DNA of 64,000 bases from UBA7672 sp963784415 (GTDB lineage Bacteria; Pseudomonadota; Alphaproteobacteria; Caulobacterales; Hyphomonadaceae). The position numbers and the translations under genes were made by a program. The stretch is taken from the NCBI GenBank assembly GCA_963784415.1, contig CAWARK010000014.1, positions 930,001-994,000 of the forward strand. The letters are read 5' to 3'. The notes under the pieces were generated by a model. The model was given only the letters and a program-made list of their open reading frames with translations. It was not told the origin of the DNA and ran no database searches. Positions 35,590-44,979 of the stretch are shown piece by piece. The stretch's first letter is position 1, and each line of letters starts with the position of its first letter.

Positions 35590-36894
35590 CTACTTCGCCC
35601 GATCCGTCAGCGCTTCATACGTCAGCTTCGGTGAAATTACGCGCACCTGCGGTGTGCCACCCGTCGGCACAGACCCATTCAAATTCTGGATCATGCCAAC
35701 GAACACGAGGTCATTGGTCGGATCGATCCAGAACCACGTGCCAAACGCGCCGCCCCAATAGAACGTGTTGAGCCCCTGCGGCGTCGCGGCCTTCTGCGGG
35801 TCCATCACGATCGCGAAATCCATGCCGAACCCGATACCCTCCTGGCTCGGCCCGTAGAGATCAACCTTCACGCCCGGCTGCAGCACGTTAGTGCGCATCA
35901 GCTTGATCGTGTCGGCCTTGAGCACGCGCTTGCCGTCCAGCTCGCCGCCATTGAGCACGGCCTGCGCAAAGCGCCAGTAATCCTCGGCCGTCGACACCAG
36001 TCCGCCCGATCCCGCGAGGAAGGACGGCTTTTCGGCAGTCACCTTGTTCTCCGCCGGTCCCTTGATCACGCCGTTGTCGTAGGTGTGGATCGCCACCACG
36101 CGCGCAGCCTTCTCACCCGGCGCCCAGAAGCCGGTGTCGACCATGCCCAGCGGCTTGAAGATGTGCTCGTCGAAATAGGCGTCGAGCGATTGGCCCGACA
36201 GCTTCTCGACGATGTAGCCCTGGATGTTCACGCTCGGACCATAATCCCACGCGGTGCCCGGCTGGGTTTCGAGCGGCAGCTTGGCGAGCTTGTTGATCAT
36301 GCCTTGGAGATCTGTCTCGCCTAGATTGTCCTTCTCGTAGACCGCACTCACGCCAAATCCGGCCGAGTGGCTCATCAGCTGCGCCATCGTCATCGGCGTG
36401 TTCTGAGCAACCAGCGTTCCGTTCGGCCCCTTCACCGGCAGGTTCGCAAACTCCGGAATGAACTTCGACACTGGATCGGACAGCTTCCACTTGCCCTGTT
36501 CCCACAGCTGCATCATCGCGACACCGGTGATCGGCTTGGTCATCGACGCGATGCGGAACATCGAATCCGGCTTCAGCGCCTCGCCCGTCGCCGCGTTCGT
36601 TGCGCCATAGGTGTCGAAGTGCACGACCTTGCCATGCCGCGCCACCAGCGTCGTCACGCCCGCCAGTTTCTTCGCATCCACCAACCCGTGAAACTCCGCG
36701 TTCAGCGCATCGAGCCCCGCTGACGTGAACCCTTCCGCCTCCGGGTTCGCCGTCGGCATGCCGAGATCGCGCGCCACCATCGAATGGTGCGACGGCGGCG
36801 CCATCATGTCGGAAACAGTCGAGCACCCCGACAGCACCACGCCGGCAAGGGCGGTCGCGGCAAGCAGCATTGAAACTGTGTGGGTCATGGTCAT
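35590..36894 (-). CDS. Serine hydrolase lipoprotein (class C beta-lactamase fold)
   Basis: A 434-residue lipoprotein with the signal ATALAGVVLSGC. The class C beta-lactamase/esterase fold is shown by the SxxK motif SMTK (RIASMTKPITG, near residue 117), the second motif as YGPS in WDYGPSVNIQG (Tyr for YxN) and a conserved C-terminal block containing TFYWGGAFGTWFWID. Family members are mostly esterases (EstB type) or peptidases; beta-lactam resistance is not implied. It would act in the periplasm attached to a membrane. The gene is monocistronic. Confidence 0.88.
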   Translation of the reverse strand: MTMTHTVSMLLAATALAGVVLSGCSTVSDMMAPPSHHSMVARDLGMPTANPEAEGFTSAGLDALNAEFHGLVDAKKLAGVTTLVARHGKVVHFDTYGATNAATGEALKPDSMFRIASMTKPITGVAMMQLWEQGKWKLSDPVSKFIPEFANLPVKGPNGTLVAQNTPMTMAQLMSHSAGFGVSAVYEKDNLGETDLQGMINKLAKLPLETQPGTAWDYGPSVNIQGYIVEKLSGQSLDAYFDEHIFKPLGMVDTGFWAPGEKAARVVAIHTYDNGVIKGPAENKVTAEKPSFLAGSGGLVSTAEDYWRFAQAVLNGGELDGKRVLKADTIKLMRTNVLQPGVKVDLYGPSQEGIGFGMDFAIVMDPQKAATPQGLNTFYWGGAFGTWFWIDPTNDLVFVGMIQNLNGSVPTGGTPQVRVISPKLTYEALTDRAK

Positions 36895-36998
36895 CTTTCC
36901 CCTTGGGCCGATCCGCGTGCGGATTCGTCCTCATGTTGTTTTGGGGAGGTTCTGACGTCAGCGGGGGGCCGTCAACGTGCCTGCCGGAACCGTGAAGC

Positions 36999-38666
36999 TT
37001 ACAGCCCCCAATCCTTCGCAACGCTCTGGATCAACGCATCGCGCCGCGTGCGTACGTCATCTGGCGTCCACCGCGTGCGCCCCTGCAGGTCGTTGCTGAG
37101 CGCGTATGACGCCTTGCCCGACTGGAAATAGATCACCAGCTTTTCCCCGAACGGCTTGCGGTCGGCGAGCTGGTTTTCCGCGTGCGTCAGCAGCGTGAAG
37201 TTACCTATGCACTCGGTCAGGTCGTCCCGGTCACGCGTCTTCGCCCATTCCTCGTACCAGTCGGATCCCTTGCTCGGCGTCCGCGGCAGGATGTGCTCAA
37301 CCGTGCAGTCGGCCGACGGGTCCAGCGCCACGCCGCCCTCGACCGCCGCAGAGAACCGCATCAGCAACGCCTTGCGCTGCTTGTAATTCGAGAAGCGCCC
37401 GCGCAGCCGATCAAGCAGTTCGGTCCGCTCTTTCGTCGTCAGGTCGAGCTGCGAGCCCTTGGCCAGCAGCTCATCTGGCTTATCCATTGCCTCGATCAGG
37501 CGGCGATAACGCTTGTCGCGATACTCACGCTCCTTCACCGAGTACTGCATCGCATAGGCAAGGCACTCCATGCCGCGGAAGAAGCGGTCGGCAATCGCCT
37601 CGTCATAGACGTACTCCGCGAGGAACCGCACCGCCGGTGCGCGCCAACCTTCATGATGGATAGACCGCAGGAAGCAGATGCGGCGCTTGGCTTCGTCGCC
37701 GAGACGCAGCCCGTCCGTTTTTCCGCTCATGATGGCGTCGTAGGCGTTCACATAGACCGGCAGCTTCTTAGCAAGGAATTCCGAGACCGATCCCTGCCGG
37801 GTGATCCCCGACACCAGGCCCGAGACAAGTTCGCCCGCGCCAGCGCGATCACAGATGGAGCGGATCTGCTTCCACAGATCGCCAAAGCCCCGGTCGCCCA
37901 GTCGCGCCGTGTAGTTGTTCCACTGAACCGACATCGCAGTCGCCTCATCGGAGGTGTACTGCGCGCGGTCGAACAGCACGCCCTTCAGGATGTCGTGGTC
38001 GGACAGCGCCTTGCCGCGATGGTTCAGCGACTGGAAAACCTTGTACGCCACTTCGAACTGCATCACGCGCACCCGCGCCAGCGACACCTGGTCGAGCAGC
38101 CACACCACGAAGCGCGAGCGCTCCTCCGGGCTCATGTCGGAGAGGTGGTCGTGCATGTGGTTGATCGCAGCGTCGATCCGCCCCTGGCTCTCCGAGCCGG
38201 GATGCCGCACCGCATCACGCACCGATTGGTCCTGCCGCGTGGCGCCGCGCTCCTGCACGAAGCGCCGGAAGAAGGGATCGTCGATCGGGTTGAGCGTGAT
38301 GCGCCACTTCTGCTGTGGCGCGGCAAAGGGCATGGCCTTCGCCTCTGTCCCGATCATGCTCTGGATCAGGATCTCCTCGTCCTTCGAAATCGTCAGGTCA
38401 CGCAGCACCGCCAACATCACGGTCAGCGTGGTCAGGCGTTGCTGACCGTCCACCACCTCTGACGGCCCGTTCTTGCGCGGCCGGATCACGACGATGGCGC
38501 CGAGGAAATAGACCGTGCCGGCGCGAAACGCCTCGAGCAGATCCTGGATCAGCGCCTCGACTTCCTCGTCTTCCCAGGCATAGGCCCGCTGATAGGGAGG
38601 AACCCTGATATCCGTGCCGGGACCGAACACATCGCGAATGCGCTGGATCTCAGCGGCGATCGACAT
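36999..38666 (-). CDS. DUF262/DUF1524 protein, GmrSD-like type IV restriction candidate
   Basis: A 555-residue protein combining both halves of GmrSD-type nucleases. The N-terminal DUF262 shows VPPYQRAYAWE and the nucleotide-binding motif VVDGQQRLTTL. The C-terminal DUF1524 carries an HNH-type site: VEHILPRTP, then ECIGNFTLLTHAENQLADR. GmrSD enzymes use NTP hydrolysis and cleave modified phage DNA; many DUF262/DUF1524 proteins are antiphage factors. Here it stands alone, with no methylase, phosphorothioation or BREX gene nearby. All key motif residues are present, so it should be active. The ATG at 38666 begins MSIAAEIQRIRDVFGP. Confidence 0.88.
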   Translation of the reverse strand: MSIAAEIQRIRDVFGPGTDIRVPPYQRAYAWEDEEVEALIQDLLEAFRAGTVYFLGAIVVIRPRKNGPSEVVDGQQRLTTLTVMLAVLRDLTISKDEEILIQSMIGTEAKAMPFAAPQQKWRITLNPIDDPFFRRFVQERGATRQDQSVRDAVRHPGSESQGRIDAAINHMHDHLSDMSPEERSRFVVWLLDQVSLARVRVMQFEVAYKVFQSLNHRGKALSDHDILKGVLFDRAQYTSDEATAMSVQWNNYTARLGDRGFGDLWKQIRSICDRAGAGELVSGLVSGITRQGSVSEFLAKKLPVYVNAYDAIMSGKTDGLRLGDEAKRRICFLRSIHHEGWRAPAVRFLAEYVYDEAIADRFFRGMECLAYAMQYSVKEREYRDKRYRRLIEAMDKPDELLAKGSQLDLTTKERTELLDRLRGRFSNYKQRKALLMRFSAAVEGGVALDPSADCTVEHILPRTPSKGSDWYEEWAKTRDRDDLTECIGNFTLLTHAENQLADRKPFGEKLVIYFQSGKASYALSNDLQGRTRWTPDDVRTRRDALIQSVAKDWGL

Positions 38667-38757
38667 TGATTACGCTTCCCACACAGAACTCTTATCCTAC
38701 CTAGCCTCACAACTTGGTTCGGTCCAATCTCCCTCGACACGTCAAACAGGATGACTC

Positions 38758-39630
38758 ATGCGACTGTGTGTTTTCGATGCCACGACCGGTTCAGGGCCCG
38801 GGCTGATCGACGGCGAGGAAGTCATCGACTTCCGCAAGGTCGCCCCGCACCTTTCACCCAATCCTGTGGATATTCTCGGCGCCGGACCCGCTGGTATCGA
38901 AGCCATCACGCGCGCCGCCGCCACCGCCCCCCGCCTCCCCCTGTCCAGCGTGAAGCTGAAAGCGCCTGTCGGCCGCCCCGGCAAGATTCTCGGAATCGGC
39001 CTCAACTACCGTGACCACGCGAAGGAAACCGGCCGCGAGCCGCCCACCACGCAGATGTGGTTCAACAAGCAGGCAACCTCGCTGCATGGGCCGTTCGATC
39101 CCGTGCTGATGCCGGCGGTATCAACCGCGCTCGACTATGAGGTCGAACTCGTCGTCGTCATCGGCAAGCGCGGCCGCCACGTTCCGAAGGAGCGCGCCCA
39201 CGAGATCATCGCCGGTTACATGACCGGTTGCGATTATTCGGTCCGCGACTGGCAGCGCGCGACGCAGACCATGATCATGGGCAAGGGTTTTGATACGCAC
39301 GGCCCCGTCGGTCCCTGGATCACGACGCCGGACGAAGCGGGCGACATCGGCAAGATGAGCCTGAAATGCTGGGTCAACGGTGAGCTCCGCCAGAACGGCA
39401 ACACGAGCGAAATGATCTTTGACGTCGCTTCCCAGATCGAACACCTCACCAAAGCCTTCGCGCTTGAACCCGGCGATCTCCTTTTCACGGGCACCCCTGC
39501 GGGAGTTGGGGTTGCACATACGCCACCGAATTTCCTCAAGGTCGGCGACACCGTACGGGTCGAGGTGGAGCGTCTTGGCGCGATCGAAGCCACGATCGTC
39601 CAGGAAACCGCCGAAACGCGCATCGGTTAG
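38758..39630 (+). CDS. Fumarylacetoacetate hydrolase-family protein
   Basis: A 290-residue cytoplasmic FAH-family enzyme. The metal ligands are in ALDYEVELVVVIG (Glu-x-Glu) and CDYSVRDWQ (Asp); ILGIGLNYRDHA and FTGTPAGVG are the family signatures. Members cleave C-C bonds of acylpyruvates or decarboxylate oxaloacetate. The exact substrate is unknown. The next gene begins 3 bp after the stop, so the two are probably co-translated. Confidence 0.92.
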   Translation: MRLCVFDATTGSGPGLIDGEEVIDFRKVAPHLSPNPVDILGAGPAGIEAITRAAATAPRLPLSSVKLKAPVGRPGKILGIGLNYRDHAKETGREPPTTQMWFNKQATSLHGPFDPVLMPAVSTALDYEVELVVVIGKRGRHVPKERAHEIIAGYMTGCDYSVRDWQRATQTMIMGKGFDTHGPVGPWITTPDEAGDIGKMSLKCWVNGELRQNGNTSEMIFDVASQIEHLTKAFALEPGDLLFTGTPAGVGVAHTPPNFLKVGDTVRVEVERLGAIEATIVQETAETRIG

Positions 39631-39633
39631 GAC

Positions 39634-40572
39634 TTGAAAATCAGGCGCGACATCCTGCTGTTGGCCGCTGTGGCGGTTGTCGCCATCGCAGGTGGCTGGT
39701 GGCTGGTGGCCAAGCGGCCGGGCGTCGCCATCGAATCCTTCGTCCGCGATCACAAGCAGCAGTCCGAGGCGGCGCGCCCGCATTTACCCGCCGCAGACGC
39801 CTTCCGCGCCACCATCTGCCCGGGCGAAGGCTGCGTCGTGATCGAGGTTGGCGGCCTCACCTTCATCTACGGGGCAGGCGCCGGCGCATCCGAGGGCGTC
39901 ACCGCGCTAGGCCTGATGCATCCCAACATCGACGGCATCCTGCTGCCTGACGCCAGCCTGCAGTCCGTCGAAGGGCTGGCCTCCGTCGCGGTCGCCAGCG
40001 GCAGGGCAGGGCGCACGGACGCGCTCAAGGTCTTTGCTCCCTCCGGCGCGCTCACAGTCGTCGATGGCGCCAACCTGCTGGCGTCAGGGGCCGGAGCGCC
40101 GCGCCTCACCCTCAGTCCCGACGGCGCCGACCAGGGCCTCGCTGGAAAACTGCTGTTCGACTCGGGCGTGGTCGAAATCCGCGTCTTTGGCGCACGTGGC
40201 CGCGTCTACCGGCTCGAATTCGAGGACAAGTCCCTGATTCTGGCAGGTTGCCTCGCGCAGGAAGAGGACATCCTCGCCGCCACACGCGGCGCCAAGGTCG
40301 CCGCCGGCATCCTGACGGCCGGGTCCGCCCAGCTTCTGGCCGGCGAGACGCCGCGCTGCACTGACGTTGCGGAACTACTGGAGGGCGCCCGTCAGGCCCG
40401 ACTCGCTGCCACGCTCATAATTCCCGCCGACCCGCGCCCGACGCTGCCCGGGGCGCTTCCGGCCTGGCAGGAAGTCATAGCGGCAGGCCGCCTACTCAAT
40501 CTGATGCCCGGCCTGGGTAGCGACCGGATCGACCTCTCAGGCCCTGCGCCAAAGGCAATGAGCGGCCAATAA
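39634..40572 (+). CDS. Membrane-anchored degenerate metallo-beta-lactamase-fold protein
   Basis: A 312-residue protein starting at a TTG (39634), 3 bp after the FAH gene. It has an N-terminal membrane anchor (about 5-24) and then an MBL-like layout: the strand VIEVGGLTFIYGAGAGASEG corresponds to the usual IDAG region, but the metal motif HxHxDH is replaced by PDASLQS in ILLPDASLQSVEGL. A later block, YRLEFEDKSLILAGCLAQEE, aligns with the place where active enzymes have SGDT, and here the metal Asp is lost. It therefore looks catalytically dead, with the active-site face probably towards the periplasm. Its function may be structural or regulatory; partnership with the FAH protein is suggested by spacing only. 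Confidence 0.65.
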   Translation: MKIRRDILLLAAVAVVAIAGGWWLVAKRPGVAIESFVRDHKQQSEAARPHLPAADAFRATICPGEGCVVIEVGGLTFIYGAGAGASEGVTALGLMHPNIDGILLPDASLQSVEGLASVAVASGRAGRTDALKVFAPSGALTVVDGANLLASGAGAPRLTLSPDGADQGLAGKLLFDSGVVEIRVFGARGRVYRLEFEDKSLILAGCLAQEEDILAATRGAKVAAGILTAGSAQLLAGETPRCTDVAELLEGARQARLAATLIIPADPRPTLPGALPAWQEVIAAGRLLNLMPGLGSDRIDLSGPAPKAMSGQ

Positions 40573-41048
40573 CCCATACAATTTCAGCGATTTGATCGAG
40601 CTGGGGTTTCTCGAGACAGGGGCCCAGACAGCAGGCGGGGGTCCTGACCCGAGTCAGAACCCCCGCGCTCCCCGTTCGCCCCCGTCACCAGCCCATTGCT
40701 TCCCTTGGGAAGCCCCCGTGGGCCGGCGCGTTCGATTGTGGCGATGTAGAGGCAAAACCCGGACACATGTCTACTTCAGAAAGCGGCTGATCTGCCCAAG
40801 GCCTCAGCGATGTGTCCGAAAGACCACAGAAGTACTGGCGAGCGCGATTATCGGAACTCGCAAGCATAGCGAAATGAAACCACCTGAAGCGCTGTCTCAC
40901 AGCCCGCTGCGATGCCCGTCGACCCGGCGTAACTGCAGACGCTTGTCAGCTGCGCCATGTTCGTCCCTTGTCATTCGCCTCGGATGCCAACACAACAAAA
41001 CCTGACGGACGGAACTCGTCCTGAACCTGAGGGGCTGCTCCGGTTACA
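40573..41048 (+). other. Gene-poor stretch before tipF
   Basis: No protein or RNA gene was recognised. It holds a hairpin at 40635-40666, a smaller palindrome CTTCCCTTGGGAAG near 40709, and the leader region of tipF. Confidence 0.5.
40635..40666 (+). terminator. Long hairpin after the FAH/MBL-like pair
   Basis: Stem GCGGGGGT-C-CTGAC with GTCAG-A-ACCCCCGC, 4-nt loop and one mismatch, 63 bp after the stop. There is no T tract; it may stop transcription or stabilise the mRNA end. Confidence 0.5.
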
Positions 41049-42290
41049 ATGCCTGTCGTCGCGCACATCATGCTGGCGCTTGTGTACCTGACTGCGTCGG
41101 CTCTCGGCGCGGTTGCGTTGCACGTGTACGAGATCGTGCCGCCGGTAACGGCCGGCATCATCGGGGGTATTGCAGCGATTGGATGCCTGCAAATCCATTC
41201 CCTGCTTGCTCGCTCGGGCGGAGGCGTGCGCGAGCAGGACCTGTTCGACCTGAAGCAGGAGATCCGCAAACTGACCTCGCGCGTCGTGCAGGCGGAATCA
41301 ACCGCAGCCGGCCTGAAGGACTCCTTCGAGCGTGAAGTGACTGCCCGCCGCGAGTCGATCGTGCAGGAGATGCGCGGCCTCGAAGGCATGATCCAGAATC
41401 TCTCGAAGAAATTCGAAACCCGCCTTCAGACTGTCCGCACCACGGCCAGCGACGTGCCGGTCGACAGCGCCTCCATTCTCGACGCCGTCCGCGAAGCCCT
41501 CCGCGAAAACCGCGTCGATCTACATCTTCAGCCCATCGTGAACCTGCCGCAGCGCCGCACCTGCTTCTACGAAGGCTTCACCCGCCTGCGCCGCGCCGAC
41601 GGCAAGGTGATCATGCCGACGGAATTCCTCGCCGCTGCCGAACGCGCCAACCTGCTCAGCGTCATCGACAACATGTTGTTGTTCCGCTGCGTGCAGATCG
41701 TGCGCCGCCTGTCCGAGCGTGACCGCCGCATCGGCGTGTTCTGCAACATCGCCATGTCATCGCTGGAAGACGACCAGTTCTTCACGAGCTTCCTTGACTT
41801 CATGCGCGAAAATCGCGACCTCGCACATGCCATGATCTTCGAGATCAGCGTCCGCGCCTTCCGCCAGCGCTCTGACATCGCGGCCCAGAACATGGGCCGC
41901 CTGCGTGAACTCGGTTTCCGCTTCTCGCTGGACAAGGGCGAGGGCCTCAACTTCGACCTGCCCGAACTGCAGGCCGCCGGCGTCAAATTCCTCAAGATCA
42001 ATGGCGAGCGCCTGCTCGAAGAACTCACCCCGGGTGGCGAGCGCCCGATCTCCGCGATCACGCGAGACATCGCCCCTGAAGACGTGCCGGCGCTGTTCGT
42101 GCGCTATGGCATCGACCTCATCGCCGAGAAGGTCGAGATGGAGAAATCCGTCATCGAGATTCTCGAGTTCGAGATTCCCTACGGTCAGGGCCACGTCTTC
42201 GGCGCCCCGCGTCCGATCAAGGGCTCGCTGCAGGACGAAACCGCCCCGCCGCCGGACTTTATCCGCCGCGTCACTCCCGCGCCGATGTAG
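41049..42290 (+). CDS. tipF: TipF-like flagellar regulator, EAL domain
   Basis: A 413-residue inner-membrane protein with two N-terminal membrane segments (about 5-50), a coiled coil (about 60-130) and a C-terminal EAL domain (about 140-395). The EAL motif is changed to EGF (CFYEGFTRLRR) and other metal ligands are also altered (EISVRAF, LDKGEG), so it should bind rather than cleave cyclic-di-GMP. This architecture is that of TipF, which localises flagellar assembly to the new cell pole in Caulobacter. A HAD-family gene begins 2 bp after the stop, as often seen beside tipF. Confidence 0.85.
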   Translation: MPVVAHIMLALVYLTASALGAVALHVYEIVPPVTAGIIGGIAAIGCLQIHSLLARSGGGVREQDLFDLKQEIRKLTSRVVQAESTAAGLKDSFEREVTARRESIVQEMRGLEGMIQNLSKKFETRLQTVRTTASDVPVDSASILDAVREALRENRVDLHLQPIVNLPQRRTCFYEGFTRLRRADGKVIMPTEFLAAAERANLLSVIDNMLLFRCVQIVRRLSERDRRIGVFCNIAMSSLEDDQFFTSFLDFMRENRDLAHAMIFEISVRAFRQRSDIAAQNMGRLRELGFRFSLDKGEGLNFDLPELQAAGVKFLKINGERLLEELTPGGERPISAITRDIAPEDVPALFVRYGIDLIAEKVEMEKSVIEILEFEIPYGQGHVFGAPRPIKGSLQDETAPPPDFIRRVTPAPM

Positions 42291-42292
42291 GC

Positions 42293-43153
42293 GTGGCGCA
42301 GCTATCCCTGCTTCCCGGACTGTCGGCCGTCGCGTCTGACTACGACGCGATCCTCTGCGATGTCTGGGGCGTGATCCACAATGGCAAGCGCGCGTTCGAC
42401 GACGCCTGCCGCGCCCTGCAGGAATTCCGCAAACACGGCCCGGTCATCCTCATCACCAACGCGCCCGTACCGAAGGACCGCGTCACGCGCCTCTTTCCGC
42501 AGTTCGGCGTGCCGATGGATTGCTTTGACGACGTGATCGCTTCTGGCGACGCCACCCGCAACGAGCTGAAGCACCTCGCGCCCGGCCCGGTCTACCGCAT
42601 CGGCCTCGCCGAGGACTTTGGCGTCTATGCCGGCCTGCCGCTGGAATTCTCCGACGACCCGGCCATTGCGAAAGTCATCTGCTGCACCAGCCTGCGCGAC
42701 TATCCGGGTGGGACGCCCGAACCCTATCGCGACGAGCTGAAGCGCCTCGCCGCCCACAACCTGCCCATGCTCTGCGCCAACCCCGACGTGCAGTTCCGGC
42801 AAGGCGACCGCCTGATCTGGTCCGCCGGCTCACTCGCAGCGATCTACGAAGAGGAAGGCGGCAAGGTCATCCGCCCCGGCAAGCCCGATGCGCCGATCTA
42901 CAAGCTCGCCATGGAGCGCGCCGCTGAAATTACGGGCCGCAAACTCATCCCGCCCCGTATCCTCGCCATCGGCGACGGCCCCATCACCGACATCCTCGGC
43001 GCCAACCGCCAGGGCTTCGACGCCCTCTTCATCGGCGGCGGCATCCACGGCCATACCATGGGGCAGGGCGACGCTTTCCTGGCGTCGGCTGCGAAAGTGC
43101 TGGCGGACGATGGCGTGACCGCGAGATACGCGATGCCGGAGCTGAGCTGGTAG
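42293..43153 (+). CDS. TIGR01459-type HAD hydrolase
   Basis: A 286-residue class IIA HAD phosphatase starting at GTG (42293). Motif I is ILCDVWGVIHNG, motif II ILITNAPVP, the motif III Lys is in RPGKPDAPIY, and motif IV is AIGDGPITDILGA, so the catalytic set is complete. Relatives dephosphorylate sugar phosphates or nucleotides. It follows tipF by 2 bp and is surely co-transcribed with it; whether it has a role in flagellation is unknown. Confidence 0.9.
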   Translation: MAQLSLLPGLSAVASDYDAILCDVWGVIHNGKRAFDDACRALQEFRKHGPVILITNAPVPKDRVTRLFPQFGVPMDCFDDVIASGDATRNELKHLAPGPVYRIGLAEDFGVYAGLPLEFSDDPAIAKVICCTSLRDYPGGTPEPYRDELKRLAAHNLPMLCANPDVQFRQGDRLIWSAGSLAAIYEEEGGKVIRPGKPDAPIYKLAMERAAEITGRKLIPPRILAIGDGPITDILGANRQGFDALFIGGGIHGHTMGQGDAFLASAAKVLADDGVTARYAMPELSW

Positions 43154-43159
43154 CTGGCG

Positions 43160-43993
43160 TCACTTCGCCGCCCGCTCCGTCTCCCGCACGCCCGACAATA
43201 TCCCCGCCATCCCGTAATTGCCCTCGTGACAGGCATACTCCCAAAGCCGCCTACGCGGATGAAATGTATAGCTGAGTGTCCACGGTCGCACATAAAGCGC
43301 CGGGTCTGACACCTCAGCCCGATACGCCAGCTCCTCGGCGCCCACGCGCGTGAAGCGTTCCGTCACCCTGGCGTCCTTCGAGGTCGGCATGGGACTTTCC
43401 GCCCCCTGCCGCGCGCTGACATTCGTCGTCTCGACAACAAGGGTGTCGCCCTCCCACCAGCCGACGCTGTCGCCGGTCCAGCGTTGCAAAACCTGCGGTC
43501 CATGCGCGCTCATCGCTTCGCGAGCGCTATCGAACATCCGCACAATGCGCGTCTCGTCCATCATCTCGACAGAGATCAGGACATGGCTGGCCGTCTGCAC
43601 GATCGCGTAGGCATCGTTATAGCCCTGGCTTGTCATCGGCGGCGCCGCAGCGTTGGCCGCCATCAGGCAACGGTCGCGAAGAGGCATGGTGTCAGGCCCC
43701 AGCGTGAATTCCGGGAACGGCTTGCCGCTCATGTAGACGCCATACTTGGCCCTCCAGGCCAGCGCTGTGCCCGGATCGCGCAAGGGCAGCAGCGCGTCGA
43801 ACGGATAATCGAAAGGCGCCGACTGAACCACGCCACCGACCGTCTGCTCTATGGTGACCTGCTCGCCCTCATTGCTCCACACGCGACCAATGTCAGCATG
43901 TCCATCGGACGCCCGCGGCGGCATATACGCCGGCTGCGCTATCCCCGGCGACGCAGCCAGCAACAGCACGCCAGCGAAAATCGCAGCACGCAT
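43160..43993 (-). CDS. Exported protein of a widespread uncharacterised family
   Basis: A 277-residue protein with a signal peptide (MRAAIFAGVLLLAASPGIAQ). The body carries a run of motifs typical of a large uncharacterised secreted family: LRDRCLMA, YNDAYAIVQTASHVLI, DETRIVRMFD, WEGDTLVVETTNVS and the C-terminal EYACHEGNYGMAGIL. No catalytic residues are known. Its ATG overlaps the TGA of the TauD-type gene (43993), so the two are coupled. Confidence 0.8.
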   Translation of the reverse strand: MRAAIFAGVLLLAASPGIAQPAYMPPRASDGHADIGRVWSNEGEQVTIEQTVGGVVQSAPFDYPFDALLPLRDPGTALAWRAKYGVYMSGKPFPEFTLGPDTMPLRDRCLMAANAAAPPMTSQGYNDAYAIVQTASHVLISVEMMDETRIVRMFDSAREAMSAHGPQVLQRWTGDSVGWWEGDTLVVETTNVSARQGAESPMPTSKDARVTERFTRVGAEELAYRAEVSDPALYVRPWTLSYTFHPRRRLWEYACHEGNYGMAGILSGVRETERAAK

Positions 43994-44847
43994 CAGCGTA
44001 CCTTGTCCCCGTTCACCGTTACGCGCCGCATATGCCGCCGCGCGCCGTGATAGTCGTTCAGCGCATAGTGCCACACACACCGATTGTCCCACATCGCCAG
44101 CGAGCCCGGCTCCCACCTGAACCGGCAGGTGAACGGCTCGCGCTTGCAGACCTCGAACAGGTATTCGAGCAGCGGCCGCGACTCCTTCTTCGACCATCCC
44201 GCAAAGCGCAGCGTGAAAGCCGGATTGACGTACAGCCCCTTGCGCCCGGTCTCCGGATGCGTGCGCACCACCGGATGCTCGTACTCGGGCACTTCATCGC
44301 CAACCACTTCGGAATCCATCGACGCCCGCTTGCGCGAGGATGCGCCACCCGCTCCATATTCCTCAGCCGCCGAATGGATTGCGCGCAGGCCTTCCAGCGT
44401 CTTCCGCAAACCCGGCGACAGCGCATCCCACGCCGCATACTGACTCGCGAACATCGTGTCGCCGCCCACCTCCGGCACCTCGATCGCGTGCAGGATCGAT
44501 CCCAACGCGGGCACTTCGAGGAAGCTCATGTCCGAATGCCAGCCGCCGCCGAAATTGATCCGCTCGGTCGGCTCCTTGATGATCTCGAGGATCTCCGGAT
44601 ACGCCGCCATGCCCTTCACATACGGATGGATGTTCAGCGTTCCCCACCGCTTCCCGAACGCGATGTGCTGTTCGGGGGTCAGCGTCTGCTCGCGAAAGAA
44701 GATCACGTGATGCTTCAGGAACGCCGTGTGGATGTCGTCAAATTCTGCATTGCTCAGCGGCTTCGACAGGTCGACGCCATGGATGACAGCGCCCAGATTG
44801 GGCGACAGCGGTTTGACGGTGATGGTCTTGTAAGCTTCTGCGGCCAT
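43993..44847 (-). CDS. TauD/TfdA-family 2-oxoglutarate dioxygenase
   Basis: A 284-residue cytoplasmic Fe(II)/2-oxoglutarate dioxygenase. The Fe ligands are the His and Asp of GGGWHSDMSF and the distal His in NRCVWHYALNDY; the Arg of ARRHMRRVT binds 2-oxoglutarate. Family members release sulfite from taurine or oxidise aryl-oxy acids; the substrate here is unknown and no transporter is adjacent. The ATG at 44847 begins MAAEAYKTITVKPLSPNLGA, the family opening. It is followed without gap by the exported protein. Confidence 0.92.
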   Translation of the reverse strand: MAAEAYKTITVKPLSPNLGAVIHGVDLSKPLSNAEFDDIHTAFLKHHVIFFREQTLTPEQHIAFGKRWGTLNIHPYVKGMAAYPEILEIIKEPTERINFGGGWHSDMSFLEVPALGSILHAIEVPEVGGDTMFASQYAAWDALSPGLRKTLEGLRAIHSAAEEYGAGGASSRKRASMDSEVVGDEVPEYEHPVVRTHPETGRKGLYVNPAFTLRFAGWSKKESRPLLEYLFEVCKREPFTCRFRWEPGSLAMWDNRCVWHYALNDYHGARRHMRRVTVNGDKVR

Positions 44848-44979
44848 GATCGTTTCCTTGTTGGCCACAATAGAAAGCGTAACCCGTCCGGACTGCAAGT
44901 CATCCGAGCTGCGGCTTGACGAAATCCTCGTTTGCGCGACGTTCATCGCGTTGAAGGTCGTCGGGGGGACGCGCGGATC

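Noticed and set aside
40592..41005. A possible tRNA or structured RNA before tipF
   Set aside because: Stems are present but no acceptor, anticodon and T-arm arrangement could be formed.
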